This document shows, piece after piece, positions 20,160 through 28,461 of a stretch of DNA of 64,000 nucleotides. A model generated the notes under the pieces. That model was not told the origin of the DNA. It did not search any database and saw nothing but the letters and a program-made list of their open reading frames with translations. Each line of letters opens with the position of its first letter. The stretch's first letter is position 1. Location of the stretch: assembly GCA_036496285.1 (NCBI GenBank), contig DASXLI010000031.1, positions 37,540 to 101,539 of the forward strand, written 5' to 3'. The DNA comes from DP-19 sp036496285. GTDB lineage: Bacteria; Desulfobacterota; Binatia; UTPRO1. The translations under genes were made by a program, and so were the position numbers.

Positions 20160-20857
20160 GCGCGACGCGCGGCGCGCGAGTGGATCGGCGCGCCTGGCTT
20201 GCGCGGCTGGTGCCGCTCGCGGCGCTGCTGATCACGGCCGTGCTGCGCCTCCTGCGTGCGACGGTCCGGCCGCGCTTCGTCCACGGCGAGGATCTCTTCG
20301 CGCGCTGGGAGCGTGGCGACCGTGTGATCCTCGCGTTCTGGCACGATAGGCTCGTCCTCATGACCTTCGCCAACCGCTGGGCGCAGCGCTTCTGCATCAT
20401 GGTGAGCCGCCACCGCGACGGCGAGCTGATCAGCCGGGCGGTGCGGCCGCTCGCGATCGACACCGTGCGCGGCTCCTCGACGCGCGGCTGGTCCGGGGCG
20501 CTGAAGGGGTTGCTGCGGGCGTACCGGAGCGGCTCCAACCTGGCGTTCGCCTGCGACGGGCCGCGCGGACCGCGCTGGGTCGCCAAGAGCGGCGTCGTGC
20601 AGGTGGCGCGCGCCACCGGCGCGGTGATCGTGCCGGTCGGTGCCGCCGCGCGCTGGCGGCGCCGTCTCGGTAGCTGGGACCGGCTGATCGTGCCGGCGCC
20701 GGGGAGCCAGGTCGTGTACCTCGGCGGACGGACGATCGCCGTGCCGCCCGACGCCGACACCGCGACGATCGAGCGCATCCGTCTCGAGCTCGAGGAGGAG
20801 CTCGCCCGCGTGACCGACGCCGCCGAGGTGGCTCTGGACGGCCGCATGGCGCCGTGA
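20156..20857 (+). CDS. DUF374 lysophospholipid-acyltransferase-like protein
   Basis: The 233-residue protein has one N-terminal hydrophobic helix (about 15-33) and the acyltransferase core with FWHDR (His63), MVSRHRDGE and the family-typical CDGPRGPRW (Asp134). DUF374 proteins are related to the LpxL/PlsC fold and in this position (msbA-DUF374-waaA) are presumed to acylate lipid A or a lipid A precursor. No substrate has been read from the sequence. It starts at TTG 20156, overlapping the msbA stop. The usual HxxxxD spacing is replaced by His-Asp adjacent plus downstream residues, as in other DUF374 members. Confidence is good for family, moderate for role. Confidence 0.85.
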   Translation: MSATRGARVDRRAWLARLVPLAALLITAVLRLLRATVRPRFVHGEDLFARWERGDRVILAFWHDRLVLMTFANRWAQRFCIMVSRHRDGELISRAVRPLAIDTVRGSSTRGWSGALKGLLRAYRSGSNLAFACDGPRGPRWVAKSGVVQVARATGAVIVPVGAAARWRRRLGSWDRLIVPAPGSQVVYLGGRTIAVPPDADTATIERIRLELEEELARVTDAAEVALDGRMAP

Positions 20858-20875
20858 GCCGCGCCGGGGCGCGAA

Positions 20876-20905
20876 TTGCAAACAGCGTGGCGACCTTCAT
20901 ATAGT
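20876..20905 (+). promoter_or_regulatory. Possible sigma70 promoter placing the start site at the ATG of the next gene
   Basis: TTGCAA (20876-20881) and TATAGT (20900-20905) are 18 bp apart. Transcription starting about 7 bp after the -10 box would begin at or very near the ATG at 20912, giving a leaderless mRNA. There is no ribosome-binding site in front of that ATG, which fits. Read from sequence only. Confidence 0.45.
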
Positions 20906-20911
20906 GCGCGC

Positions 20912-21445
20912 ATGCGACGAACGTGGTGGAGGCTGGCCGGGCCGCTGATGCTCGCGGCGGTCGTGGCGACGATGGCGATGGGTGGATGGAGCGGGGCTGC
21001 CGCGGATGAGCCGGCGGCACCGCCGAAGCCCGCTGCCAAGGCAGCCGCCAAGAAGAGCGGGAAGTCGAAGGCTGCCGAGCCGAAGTCGCCGGCCGCGGCC
21101 GCGGCCGAGATCCTGAGCGGCCCCGAGGTGCGCAACTTCCAGGCGTTCTGCGACGAGTGGATGCAGAAGTTGCGCGACCGCGAGACCTACAACACCGCCC
21201 ACATCACCTGGGAGACCAAGGACGGGCGGGTGAGCGGCGAGTACACCGGCTACGGCGCCGACCGTACGTGCGTCGCGCGTGAGGAGCCTGGCAAGGATCC
21301 GATCGGCAAGATCAACTACCGTGAGACGCGCTACCGGCGGGAGGGTGCGACCCAGGCCGAGGCGCTGGCGGTTCCCGGAACGATCGTCGAGCAGGAGGAC
21401 GTCACCGAGATCTTCCGCTACGCCAAGGGTCGCTGGCAATACTGA
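20912..21445 (+). CDS. Small secreted protein of unknown function within the lipid A block
   Basis: From the ATG at 20912 the product is 177 residues. A basic start and hydrophobic stretch (about 7-28) form a signal peptide. An Ala/Lys/Pro-rich linker (about 32-68) could span peptidoglycan or the periplasm. The remaining globular part (about 70-177) contains FCDEWMQKLRDRE, WETKDGRVSGEYTGY, one Cys pair and an aromatic C-terminus. I do not recognise a family. It lies between the DUF374 acyltransferase and waaA with short gaps, so a periplasmic or outer-membrane role in LPS handling is possible but unproven. An in-frame TTG at 20876 is rejected because it lies in the putative promoter. Confidence 0.7.
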   Translation: MRRTWWRLAGPLMLAAVVATMAMGGWSGAAADEPAAPPKPAAKAAAKKSGKSKAAEPKSPAAAAAEILSGPEVRNFQAFCDEWMQKLRDRETYNTAHITWETKDGRVSGEYTGYGADRTCVAREEPGKDPIGKINYRETRYRREGATQAEALAVPGTIVEQEDVTEIFRYAKGRWQY

Positions 21446-21480
21446 GCGCCGCTGCGTACCCATCCGCCGTCGGGGCGCCC

Positions 21481-22773
21481 ATGCTGCGCCTGTACAACGT
21501 CGCGATGGTCGTGCTCGCGGTGTGCCTGTCGCCGCTGGTGCTGGTCTTGATGGCGCTGCGCCCGGCATGGCGGACCGGCTGGCGTGAGCGGCTCGGGCGC
21601 GTGCCGCCGACCGAGCACGGCCGCCCGGCGATCTGGGTGCACGGCGCTTCCGTCGGCGAGATCACCGCGCTCGCGCCGATCGTGCGGAGCCTGCGGGGCG
21701 AGTGGCCCTCGCATCGCCTCGTGGTCTCCACGATGACGGTCGGCGGGCGTACCGCTGCGGCGGCGCGCTTGCCCGAGGCCGATGCGCTCGTGCTGTTTCC
21801 GCTCGACGCGCCGTGGATCGTGCGGCGCGCGCTTGCCGCGGTCGCGCCGCGTCTCGTGCTCTTCAGCGAAACCGAGCTCTGGCCGAACTTCCTGTGCGCC
21901 GCCGCCGCCCGCGGCATCCCCGCCATCATGGTGAGCGGGCGGATGTCGGAGCGCGCGTTCCGGCGCTACGAGCGCTGGCGGGCGCTCTTCGCGCCGGCGC
22001 TCGCCGCGGTGCGCGTCTTCTGCGTGCAATCACTGGAAAGCGCGCGGCGGCTCGTGGCGCTCGGCGCGCCGCCGGCGCGGGTCGTCGTGACCGGATCCCT
22101 GAAGACCACGAGCAGGGAGGGGACGGTCGACGGCCCGTCGCTCGCAGCGCTCGGGGCCGGCGCGGCGCCGGTGCTCGTCGCGGCCAGCACGCATCCGGGC
22201 GAGGAGGATGCGGTGCTCGGCGCGTTCGTGCGCGTGCGGCGCGTCGCCCCCGACGCGCGGCTCGTGCTCGCGCCGCGCCGGCCCGAGCGGTTCGACGAGG
22301 TGGCGGCGCTCCTCCGCGTCCGCGGTCTCGCATTCGTGCGCCGCTCAGAGATGGGGAAGGCGGCGTGGTCGGCGGCGGCGCCGATCCTCCTCCTCGACAC
22401 GCTCGGCGAGCTCGCGTCGCTCTACGCAGGGGCGCTCGCGTCGTTCGTCGGCGGAACGCTCGCCCCGGTCGGTGGCCACAACGTGCTGGAGCCGGCGGCG
22501 GCGGGTGTCGCGGTCGCGTTCGGGCCGCACACCGAGAACGCCGCCGACGCGGCGACGCGCCTCCTCGCGGCCGGCGGGGCACGGCGCGTGCCCGACGCGG
22601 AGGGGCTCGCGGCGGCGCTGGAGGAGTGGTTCGTGTCGCCGGCGGCAGCGCGTGCGATGGGCGCCCGCGGGCGCGAGGCCGTGGCGACCGGCGACGGCGC
22701 GCTCGCCGTGACGATGGCCGTCATTCGCGGCACGCTGGCGCGCGACGGCTCGGCTGGGAGCCGGGCGGCGTGA
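21481..22773 (+). CDS. waaA: Kdo transferase WaaA
   Basis: The 430-residue GT30 enzyme adds Kdo to the lipid A precursor at the inner membrane. It has an N-terminal membrane anchor (about 5-26) and the conserved HGASVGE motif (catalytic Glu60). SETELWPNF, VSGRMSERAFRRY and VTGSLK follow, then ASTHPGEE and, near the C-terminus, GGTLAPVGGHNVLEPA with the HTEN stretch. All are characteristic of WaaA/KdtA. The number of Kdo residues added cannot be told from sequence. Its stop overlaps lpxK. ATG 21481 gives the usual N-terminus. Confidence 0.96.
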   Translation: MLRLYNVAMVVLAVCLSPLVLVLMALRPAWRTGWRERLGRVPPTEHGRPAIWVHGASVGEITALAPIVRSLRGEWPSHRLVVSTMTVGGRTAAAARLPEADALVLFPLDAPWIVRRALAAVAPRLVLFSETELWPNFLCAAAARGIPAIMVSGRMSERAFRRYERWRALFAPALAAVRVFCVQSLESARRLVALGAPPARVVVTGSLKTTSREGTVDGPSLAALGAGAAPVLVAASTHPGEEDAVLGAFVRVRRVAPDARLVLAPRRPERFDEVAALLRVRGLAFVRRSEMGKAAWSAAAPILLLDTLGELASLYAGALASFVGGTLAPVGGHNVLEPAAAGVAVAFGPHTENAADAATRLLAAGGARRVPDAEGLAAALEEWFVSPAAARAMGARGREAVATGDGALAVTMAVIRGTLARDGSAGSRAA

Positions 22774-23876
22774 GCGCGCGCGGGGCGCGGCTCGCGAGCC
22801 GCATCTGGGACGAGGACGGGCGATGGCGCGTCGTGCGCGGTGCGCTCGCGCCGGCGAGCCTCCTCTATCGCGGCGGCATCGGGCTGCGGAACACCGCGTA
22901 TCGTGTCGGGCTCTTCACCACGCGTTCCGCCGGCGCGCGCACCGTGAGCGTCGGTAATCTACGCGTCGGCGGCAGCGGCAAGACGCCGCTCACCCGTTGG
23001 CTTGCGATGGAGGCGCGCGCCCGCGGCGTTCCGGTCGCGATCCTGAGCCGCGGCTATGGCGGCTCCGTCACCGAGCCGCACGTCGTCGGCGACGGCGCGG
23101 AGCTCCGCAGCGACGTGGCACGCTCCGGTGACGAGGCGGTGATGCTCGCGCGCACCTGCGGCGTGCCGGTGGTCGCGGGGCGCGATCGGGCGGACGCCGC
23201 CGCGCTTGCCATCGCGACGTTCGCGAGCGGCCTGCTCCTCTGCGACGATGCGTTTCAGCACCGCCGGCTCGCGCGCGACGTGGACGTGGTGCTGATCGAT
23301 CCGACCGAGCGCGGCGGCCTCACCCGCCTCCTGCCGGCGGGTCCGCTGCGCGAGCCGTTCAGCGCGCTCGCGCGCGCACACGTGATCGTCATGGTCGAGC
23401 GCGACGGCGGGACGGGACGGGCGCCGCAGACACGCTCGGACCAGCTCCTGGTGCGGGCGCGCATGGCGCCGACGGCGCTCGTGCGCGTCGGCCTCGGCGA
23501 GTGGGAGGAGATCGGGCTCGCGCTGCTCGCGGGCCAGCGCGTGCTCGCACTGTCGGGCGTGGCGCGGCCGCGGCCGCTCTACGAGTCCCTGCGGGACTGG
23601 GAGGCCGACCTCGTGCACGTGCTCGAGTACCCCGACCACCACGCCTACGACACGCGGGACTGGCACGAGATCTCGCACGCGGCGAAAGACGTCGATCTCG
23701 TGGTCACCACCGAGAAGGATCTGGTCAAGCTCGAGCGCTTCCCGTTCGCGCGGGGCAAGCTCGTGGCCCTCCGTCTCGGCGTCACCATCGACCGCCCGGC
23801 CGAGCTGCTCGATCGGGTGCTCGGGACGCTCGGCGCGCCGCTCACGGGGGCGCACGCGTCTGGGCTCGGCGCGTGA
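22770..23876 (+). CDS. lpxK: Tetraacyldisaccharide 4'-kinase LpxK
   Basis: The 368-residue kinase phosphorylates the 4' position of the lipid A disaccharide. It shows the expected N-terminus (YRVGLF, VSVGNLRVGGSGKTP with the P-loop at about 67-73), then LSRGYGG, GDEAVML, VAGRDR and DDAFQHRRL. A TTEKDLVKL stretch lies near the end. It starts at a GTG overlapping the waaA TGA; no ATG is available nearby. Its own stop overlaps the next gene in the same way. Length is typical. Confidence 0.95.
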   Translation: MSARGARLASRIWDEDGRWRVVRGALAPASLLYRGGIGLRNTAYRVGLFTTRSAGARTVSVGNLRVGGSGKTPLTRWLAMEARARGVPVAILSRGYGGSVTEPHVVGDGAELRSDVARSGDEAVMLARTCGVPVVAGRDRADAAALAIATFASGLLLCDDAFQHRRLARDVDVVLIDPTERGGLTRLLPAGPLREPFSALARAHVIVMVERDGGTGRAPQTRSDQLLVRARMAPTALVRVGLGEWEEIGLALLAGQRVLALSGVARPRPLYESLRDWEADLVHVLEYPDHHAYDTRDWHEISHAAKDVDLVVTTEKDLVKLERFPFARGKLVALRLGVTIDRPAELLDRVLGTLGAPLTGAHASGLGA

Positions 23877-24475
23877 GCGTCCGGCGGCGGCCCGCGGTCT
23901 TTGTCGACCGGGACGGGACGCTCAACCGCGAGGTGGACTATCTCACGCGCCTGCGCGACCTCCGGCTCCTGCCCGGTGCAGCCGACGGGATGCGCCGACT
24001 GGCGCGCGCGGGCTTCGCGGTCGTGATCGTGACCAATCAGTCGGCGGTCGCGCGCGGCCGCATGACGCTGCAGACCGCCCGCGCCCTGAACGACGAGCTC
24101 GTGCGCCGGCTCGGGCGGCTCGGCGCGGCGGTCGCCGCCGTGTATCTCTGCCCGCACCATCCGACCGAGGGTCGCGCGCCGTTGCGGCGGCGCTGCGCGT
24201 GCCGCAAGCCGCGTCCGGGCATGATCCGGCGCGCCGCGCGTGACCTCGCACTCGACCTGCGCCGCAGCTACTGTGTGGGCGACGGGGCCGTGGATCTCGG
24301 GCTCGCAGCCGCCGCCGGAGTGCCGGGCATCCTCGTGCTCACCGGCCACGGACGCGCCACGCGCCGCGCGCTGGACCCGAGCCTGCCCGTCGCGTACGTC
24401 GCGCGCAACTTTCGCGCCGCCGCCAAGTGGATTATAGACGACGCCGTACGGTCGGCCCGGCACCGCAGGAGGTGA
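23873..24475 (+). CDS. gmhB: D,D-heptose 1,7-bisphosphate phosphatase (GmhB-like HAD)
   Basis: The 200-residue HAD phosphatase has the nucleophile motif FVDRDGTLN (Asp12, Asp14), motif II VTNQS, a Cys/His zinc-binding loop (Cys93, His95, Cys108, Cys110 in CPHH...CACRKP) typical of GmhB and histidinol-phosphate phosphatases, and motif IV VGDGAVDLG. In context it most likely removes the 7-phosphate... more precisely the C7 phosphate of heptose bisphosphate, between the kinase (35499) and nucleotidyltransferase (40892) steps of ADP-heptose synthesis. It starts at a GTG overlapping lpxK. The final motif reads GDGAVDLGLAAAAG rather than the commoner GDSxxD form. Confidence 0.88.
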   Translation: MSVRRRPAVFVDRDGTLNREVDYLTRLRDLRLLPGAADGMRRLARAGFAVVIVTNQSAVARGRMTLQTARALNDELVRRLGRLGAAVAAVYLCPHHPTEGRAPLRRRCACRKPRPGMIRRAARDLALDLRRSYCVGDGAVDLGLAAAAGVPGILVLTGHGRATRRALDPSLPVAYVARNFRAAAKWIIDDAVRSARHRRR

Positions 24476-24478
24476 ACA

Positions 24479-24649
24479 GTGGCAGTCAGCCAGGAGTTGC
24501 TCGAGATCCTCGCATGTCCGAAGTGCAAGCAGCCTGTGGTCGTGAACGCTGCCGGCAACGGGCTCGTCTGCAACGCGTGCAAGCTCGAGTACCCGATCGT
24601 CGACGACATTCCGGTCATGCTGATCGACGAGGCGCGGACGCTGGAGTGA
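24479..24649 (+). CDS. Trm112/YcaR-like small zinc protein
   Basis: This 56-residue protein has four cysteines in two CxxC knuckles (Cys13/Cys16 in CPKC and Cys31/Cys34 in CNAC) and the ending CKLEYPIVDDIPVML that defines the Trm112/UPF0434 (YcaR) family. E. coli YcaR is encoded beside lpxK and kdsB, and here the gene is also just downstream of lpxK. Its function in bacteria is not settled; eukaryotic Trm112 activates methyltransferases. An AGGAGG site at 24467-24472 fixes the GTG start at 24479. Its stop overlaps the start of the next gene. Confidence 0.9.
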   Translation: MAVSQELLEILACPKCKQPVVVNAAGNGLVCNACKLEYPIVDDIPVMLIDEARTLE

Positions 24650-25686
24650 GCGGTTCCCCGGTCGCGGCGGAGCGCGTTCTGGTGGTCCAGAGCGGGTTCC
24701 TCGGCGACGTCGTGCTGACGACGCCGCTGATCGCCGGATTGCGGCGTCGCCTGCCGACGGCGGAGATCACGATGCTGGTGACGCCGGGGGCTCGCGCGCT
24801 GATCGCGCAGCATCCCGCCCTCGACCGCGTCATCGTCGACGACAAGCGCGGCGCCGGGCGCGGCGTCGCGGGCCTGTGGCGGCTCGCGGCGGCGTTGCGC
24901 CGGGAACGCTTCAGCGTCGCGGTCGCGGCGCACAAGTCGATGCGGACGGCGCTCGCGCTGCGCGCCGCGGGCATCCCGCGCCGTGTCGGGTTCGCGACCG
25001 CGCCGGGCGCGGCGCTCTACACGGAGCGGGTGCCGCGCCCGGTCGGGCGCCATGATCGCGACCGCCTGCTCGAGCTGCTGCGCCCGTTCGGCGGCACCGA
25101 CGACGTGCCGAGCGCGCCCTGGATCGCGCTCGACGCCGCGACCCGCGCGCGCGCCACGGAGATGCTCGTGCCCGCGCTCGCGAGCGGCCGGCGGATCGCC
25201 GCGGTCTGTCCGGGGGCGGCGTGGCGCACGAAGCGCTGGCCGGCAGAGGCCTATGGCGCGCTCGTGCGCGATCTCGAGGACGGCGGATTCGCGTGCGTCC
25301 TGCTCGGCGCGGCCGACGAGCGGCCGATCACGGCACAGGTGCGCAGCGCGGCGGGCGGCCGGGGGCTCGACCTCGCCGGCGCGACCGACATGGCCGTCAT
25401 GGCGGCGATCCTGGCGCGCGCGGACGTCGTGGTGACGAACGACAGCGCGCCGATGCACGTCGCGTCCGCGCTCGGCGTGCCACAGGTGGCGATCTTCTGC
25501 GCCACGGTGCCGGCGCAGGGATACGGACCGCTCGGAACGCGCGCGCAGGTGGTGGAGAAGGACCTCGCGTGCCGGCCGTGCGGCCGGCACGGCGGCAACC
25601 GCTGCCCGCGGGGAACCGACGATTGCATGACGCTCGTCGAGGTCGTCGAGGTGCGCGCGGCGGTCGAGCGCGTCCTCGCGGCGTGA
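24646..25686 (+). CDS. GT9 heptosyltransferase (WaaF-like)
   Basis: The 346-residue protein is a GT9 glycosyltransferase of the ADP-heptose:LPS heptosyltransferase type. The N-terminal LVVQSGFLGDVVLTTPL is the family's acceptor-side signature. The C-terminal half has CPGAAWRTKRWP and TNDSAPMHVASALG, which bind the ADP-heptose. It would add a heptose to Kdo or to the first heptose on the cytoplasmic face. WaaC versus WaaF cannot be decided; the KRWP motif favours WaaF. GTG 24646 overlaps the preceding TGA and there is no better start. It opens the core-assembly run that continues to 36491. Confidence 0.88.
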   Translation: MSGSPVAAERVLVVQSGFLGDVVLTTPLIAGLRRRLPTAEITMLVTPGARALIAQHPALDRVIVDDKRGAGRGVAGLWRLAAALRRERFSVAVAAHKSMRTALALRAAGIPRRVGFATAPGAALYTERVPRPVGRHDRDRLLELLRPFGGTDDVPSAPWIALDAATRARATEMLVPALASGRRIAAVCPGAAWRTKRWPAEAYGALVRDLEDGGFACVLLGAADERPITAQVRSAAGGRGLDLAGATDMAVMAAILARADVVVTNDSAPMHVASALGVPQVAIFCATVPAQGYGPLGTRAQVVEKDLACRPCGRHGGNRCPRGTDDCMTLVEVVEVRAAVERVLAA

Positions 25687-25696
25687 GCCGGGCCAT

Positions 25697-27115
25697 ATGC
25701 GCGCCCTCGCGCTCGCCGTCCTGCAGCTCGATGAGCTCGCCGATCCGACGGCAGCGCTCGCAACCGTCCCGGGGGTGTCGCGGTATCTGCTGCGCGCTCC
25801 CGGTCTCGGCGGCGCCCTGCCGGCGGGAGTCAAGTTGCTGACGACCGAGGACGACGCGCGTGCCGCCGCGGCCGCGCTCGTGCGCCGGGTCTCGGGCGCG
25901 GAGGTCGTCGTCGTGCTGCGTGCGGACGAAGAAGCCTCCGCCGAGCTGGCCGTCGCGCTCGGGGGCCTGCGCGCCGAAAGCGGCCCGGCGCGCTTCGCCG
26001 CCGCCCGTTGGCATCGCTTTCTCGGCCGCGAGATCGCGGGCGAGACCGAGGTCGTCGCCTGGTGCGGCGACGACTCGACGGCGCCGGTGCGCGTGCTCGC
26101 GGGACGCGTGCTCGTCGTCGAGCCCGACATCACGACGGCGATCGCGCGGCTCGACGTCACCGCAACGCGGCGGGCGCGAACGCGGATGCGCGTCGGCACC
26201 GGCGATTTCGTCGCGCGTCCGGCCGCGGCGCTGGTGCGTCGCCTGTGGCGGCGGCGGCGCGGCGGCGTGCCGGGGGTCGTGCTGGCCGCGCTCGAAACCT
26301 ACGGCGACGTGGTCGTCGCGGCCAAGGTGTGGGAGCGAGAGGAGCGCGCGGGCCGGGCGCGGGTGACGCCCTCGGCGCGGCCGGTGCCGGTCGGGTTCAC
26401 GGCGATGGACACGCGCGACGGCTTCCTCGTCGTGCGCGACGACGTGCGCGAGTCGCTCACCCGCATTCTCCTCCGTGCCAGCCCCGAGTTCGTCGACGGC
26501 GAGCCGCTCACCCGCAGCGGCCGCGGCGCCTCCTGGTCGATCGCGCTCGGGGGCGGTACGCGTGCCGTCCTGCGTTGGTACCGGCGCGGCGGCATGCTCC
26601 GGCATTTCATGCGCGACCGGTACTTCGGCTGGCGGCCACGGCCCCTCGTCGAGCTCGAGGTGACCGACGCCGCGCGCGGCCGGGGCATCGACGTGCCGGA
26701 GGTGCTCGGGGTGCGCGTCGACCGCGCCCTCGGCGGCTATCGGGGCGCGATCGTCACGCGCGAGATCGCCGACGCGGAGACCCTCGGCACGGCGGTCGAG
26801 CGCCGGCCGCAGGCGGGCGAGCGCGATGCGATCGTGGCGGCGGTCGCCCACGCCGTGCGCCGGATGCACGACCGCGGCCTGCACCATCCCGACCTGAACG
26901 TCGGCAACATCCTCCTCAGCCGGAGCGAAGGGACGCTGGCCGCGCACGTCATCGACCTCGACCGCGCGCGGCTCGGCGGCAGCGTCTCCACGGCAGCGCG
27001 CGAGCGTGCGCTCCGCCGCCTCGGGCGCTCGCTCGCCAAGATCGAGGCGGCGGGGCGGCTCGAGTTGCGCGCCGAGCGCGCCGCCTTCCATCGCGTCTAC
27101 CGGGGCGACGTGTGA
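25697..27115 (+). CDS. Degenerate GT2 domain fused to a Kdo-kinase-like (KdkA/WaaP) domain
   Basis: The 472-residue protein has two parts. Residues about 1-215 resemble the second half of a WaaE/LgtF-type GT2 enzyme. VVVLRADEEAS (72-81) aligns with VLNLDADERVS of the GT2 at 33510, and VLAALETYGDVVVAAKVWE (about 195-213) with that enzyme's C-terminal end. The metal-binding DAD is changed to RAD, and the N-terminal nucleotide-sugar strand (VVVDSFSTD) is not seen, so this part is probably inactive. Residues about 225-472 form a lipopolysaccharide-kinase domain: LRWYRRGGM (as in KdkA), catalytic HHPDLNVGN (Asp399, Asn404) and VIDLDRAR (Asp420). It probably phosphorylates Kdo or a core sugar. ATG at 25697; the stop overlaps the next gene. 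Confidence 0.8.
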   Translation: MRALALAVLQLDELADPTAALATVPGVSRYLLRAPGLGGALPAGVKLLTTEDDARAAAAALVRRVSGAEVVVVLRADEEASAELAVALGGLRAESGPARFAAARWHRFLGREIAGETEVVAWCGDDSTAPVRVLAGRVLVVEPDITTAIARLDVTATRRARTRMRVGTGDFVARPAAALVRRLWRRRRGGVPGVVLAALETYGDVVVAAKVWEREERAGRARVTPSARPVPVGFTAMDTRDGFLVVRDDVRESLTRILLRASPEFVDGEPLTRSGRGASWSIALGGGTRAVLRWYRRGGMLRHFMRDRYFGWRPRPLVELEVTDAARGRGIDVPEVLGVRVDRALGGYRGAIVTREIADAETLGTAVERRPQAGERDAIVAAVAHAVRRMHDRGLHHPDLNVGNILLSRSEGTLAAHVIDLDRARLGGSVSTAARERALRRLGRSLAKIEAAGRLELRAERAAFHRVYRGDV

Positions 27116-28461
27116 TCCGGCGCGCGTGGGACCTGCTGCGACGCGACGAGCGAGCCCGGTCGCTCGCGGTGATCGCGATCCTGGTGATCGTCTTCCTGGC
27201 GTCGGCGGCACGCAACATCAAGGAGGACGGCGATTTCGTCCACTACATCGAGGCAGGCGCGCGCGTCCTGCGCGGGGCCGACATCTACGAGGGCGCGGGG
27301 CCGGACGCGGTGAACACGTGGCCGCCGCTCTTCGCGGTCGTGTGTGTGCCGTTCGCCCTGCTCGCGCAGGTGAGCGTCTACCTCGCGCGCGGGACATGGC
27401 TGCTGGCCAACGCGGTGCTCGTCGCCGCCATGCTGCGCATGGTCGTGGAGCTGGTTCACGGGCGGCCGCTGGCGCTGCGCTCCGTCGACGGGGTCGCCGT
27501 CGCGTCGGGCGCCTTCCTCGGGCCGCTCGTGCTGAGCTCGCGGTTCCTCCTCGGCAACTTCGATCGCCTCCAGATCAACCTCTTCATCCTGTTCGGGTGC
27601 CTGGTCGGGTGCCGCTGGCTGACGCGCGGGCGCGAGGGGCGCGGCGGCGCGGCGATCGGCTTCGCGGCGGCGATGAAGGTCTTGCCCATCTTCTTCGTGC
27701 CGTACCTCCTCTGCAAGCGCTGGTGGCGCGCCCTTGCGGGCATGCTCGTCGGCGGTGCCGTGGCGAGCGCGGCGCCGATCCTCGTCTTCGGCCCGGCCCG
27801 CTGGTGGGCGTACGTGCGATTCTGGCTGCGCCTCGCGGCGGGGGGCTGGCCGGTGCGCAAGGGCAATCAGTCCGTGTACGCGATGATCGACCGGCTCTAC
27901 AGCCATGGCGCGCTCTACTGGACGCCGGCCGCGAAGCGCTTCAAGGCGTCGGACGACCCGGTCGTGGCGGCGATGGTCTATGGGACCCTCTTGATCATCG
28001 CCGTGCTCTTCGCGTACGCCGCGCGCCGCGGCGGCCGGAGGCCGCGCACCCCCGCCGCCGTCACCGAGCTCGCGACCGTGCTGGCGATTTCGGTGCTCTT
28101 CTCGCCGCTCGCGTGGAAGCACTACTTCGTCTTCCTGCTCCTCGGCTACACGGTGCTGTGGCGCGCGGCGTTCGTGTCCGATCCGCCGCCGCCCGACGGC
28201 CACACGACCGGCGTTGCGCCGCATCTGCGCGAGCCGCGCGACCCGCTGCTGCAACCGTGGGGGCTGTCGACGGGAGAGCGCCGCCGGGTCGGCGTGCTGG
28301 TCGCGCTGTCGTTTGCGCTCACGACGCTCAGCGTGCGGGGCGTGATCGGTAAGCGCCTCTCGCTCCATCTCGAGACGCTCTCGGTCGTGACGGTCGGCGC
28401 GCTCGTGGCGCTCGCGGCGCTCCTGTACCTCCGGGCGCGCCTCGGCGTGCGGGAGACGTGA
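27112..28461 (+). CDS. GT87/DUF2029-like membrane glycosyltransferase
   Basis: The 449-residue polytopic protein has about 9-11 hydrophobic segments. Its first periplasmic loop has the acidic pattern EDGDFVHYIEAGARVLRGADIY, characteristic in form of DUF2029/GT87 transferases that use polyprenyl-phosphate sugars on the outer face of the membrane. GNFDRLQINLF and FSPLAWKHYF are further recognisable stretches of that family. It may add a sugar to the core or to a lipid-linked glycan after flipping; the donor is unknown. GTG 27112 overlaps the preceding stop by four bases, and no better start was found. Confidence 0.75.
   Translation: MIRRAWDLLRRDERARSLAVIAILVIVFLASAARNIKEDGDFVHYIEAGARVLRGADIYEGAGPDAVNTWPPLFAVVCVPFALLAQVSVYLARGTWLLANAVLVAAMLRMVVELVHGRPLALRSVDGVAVASGAFLGPLVLSSRFLLGNFDRLQINLFILFGCLVGCRWLTRGREGRGGAAIGFAAAMKVLPIFFVPYLLCKRWWRALAGMLVGGAVASAAPILVFGPARWWAYVRFWLRLAAGGWPVRKGNQSVYAMIDRLYSHGALYWTPAAKRFKASDDPVVAAMVYGTLLIIAVLFAYAARRGGRRPRTPAAVTELATVLAISVLFSPLAWKHYFVFLLLGYTVLWRAAFVSDPPPPDGHTTGVAPHLREPRDPLLQPWGLSTGERRRVGVLVALSFALTTLSVRGVIGKRLSLHLETLSVVTVGALVALAALLYLRARLGVRET

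Noticed and set aside
26008..28461. Apparent kinase-GT87 fusion of 817 residues
   Set aside because: The first 368 codons are an off-frame reading of the kinase; the GT87 protein begins at GTG 27112.
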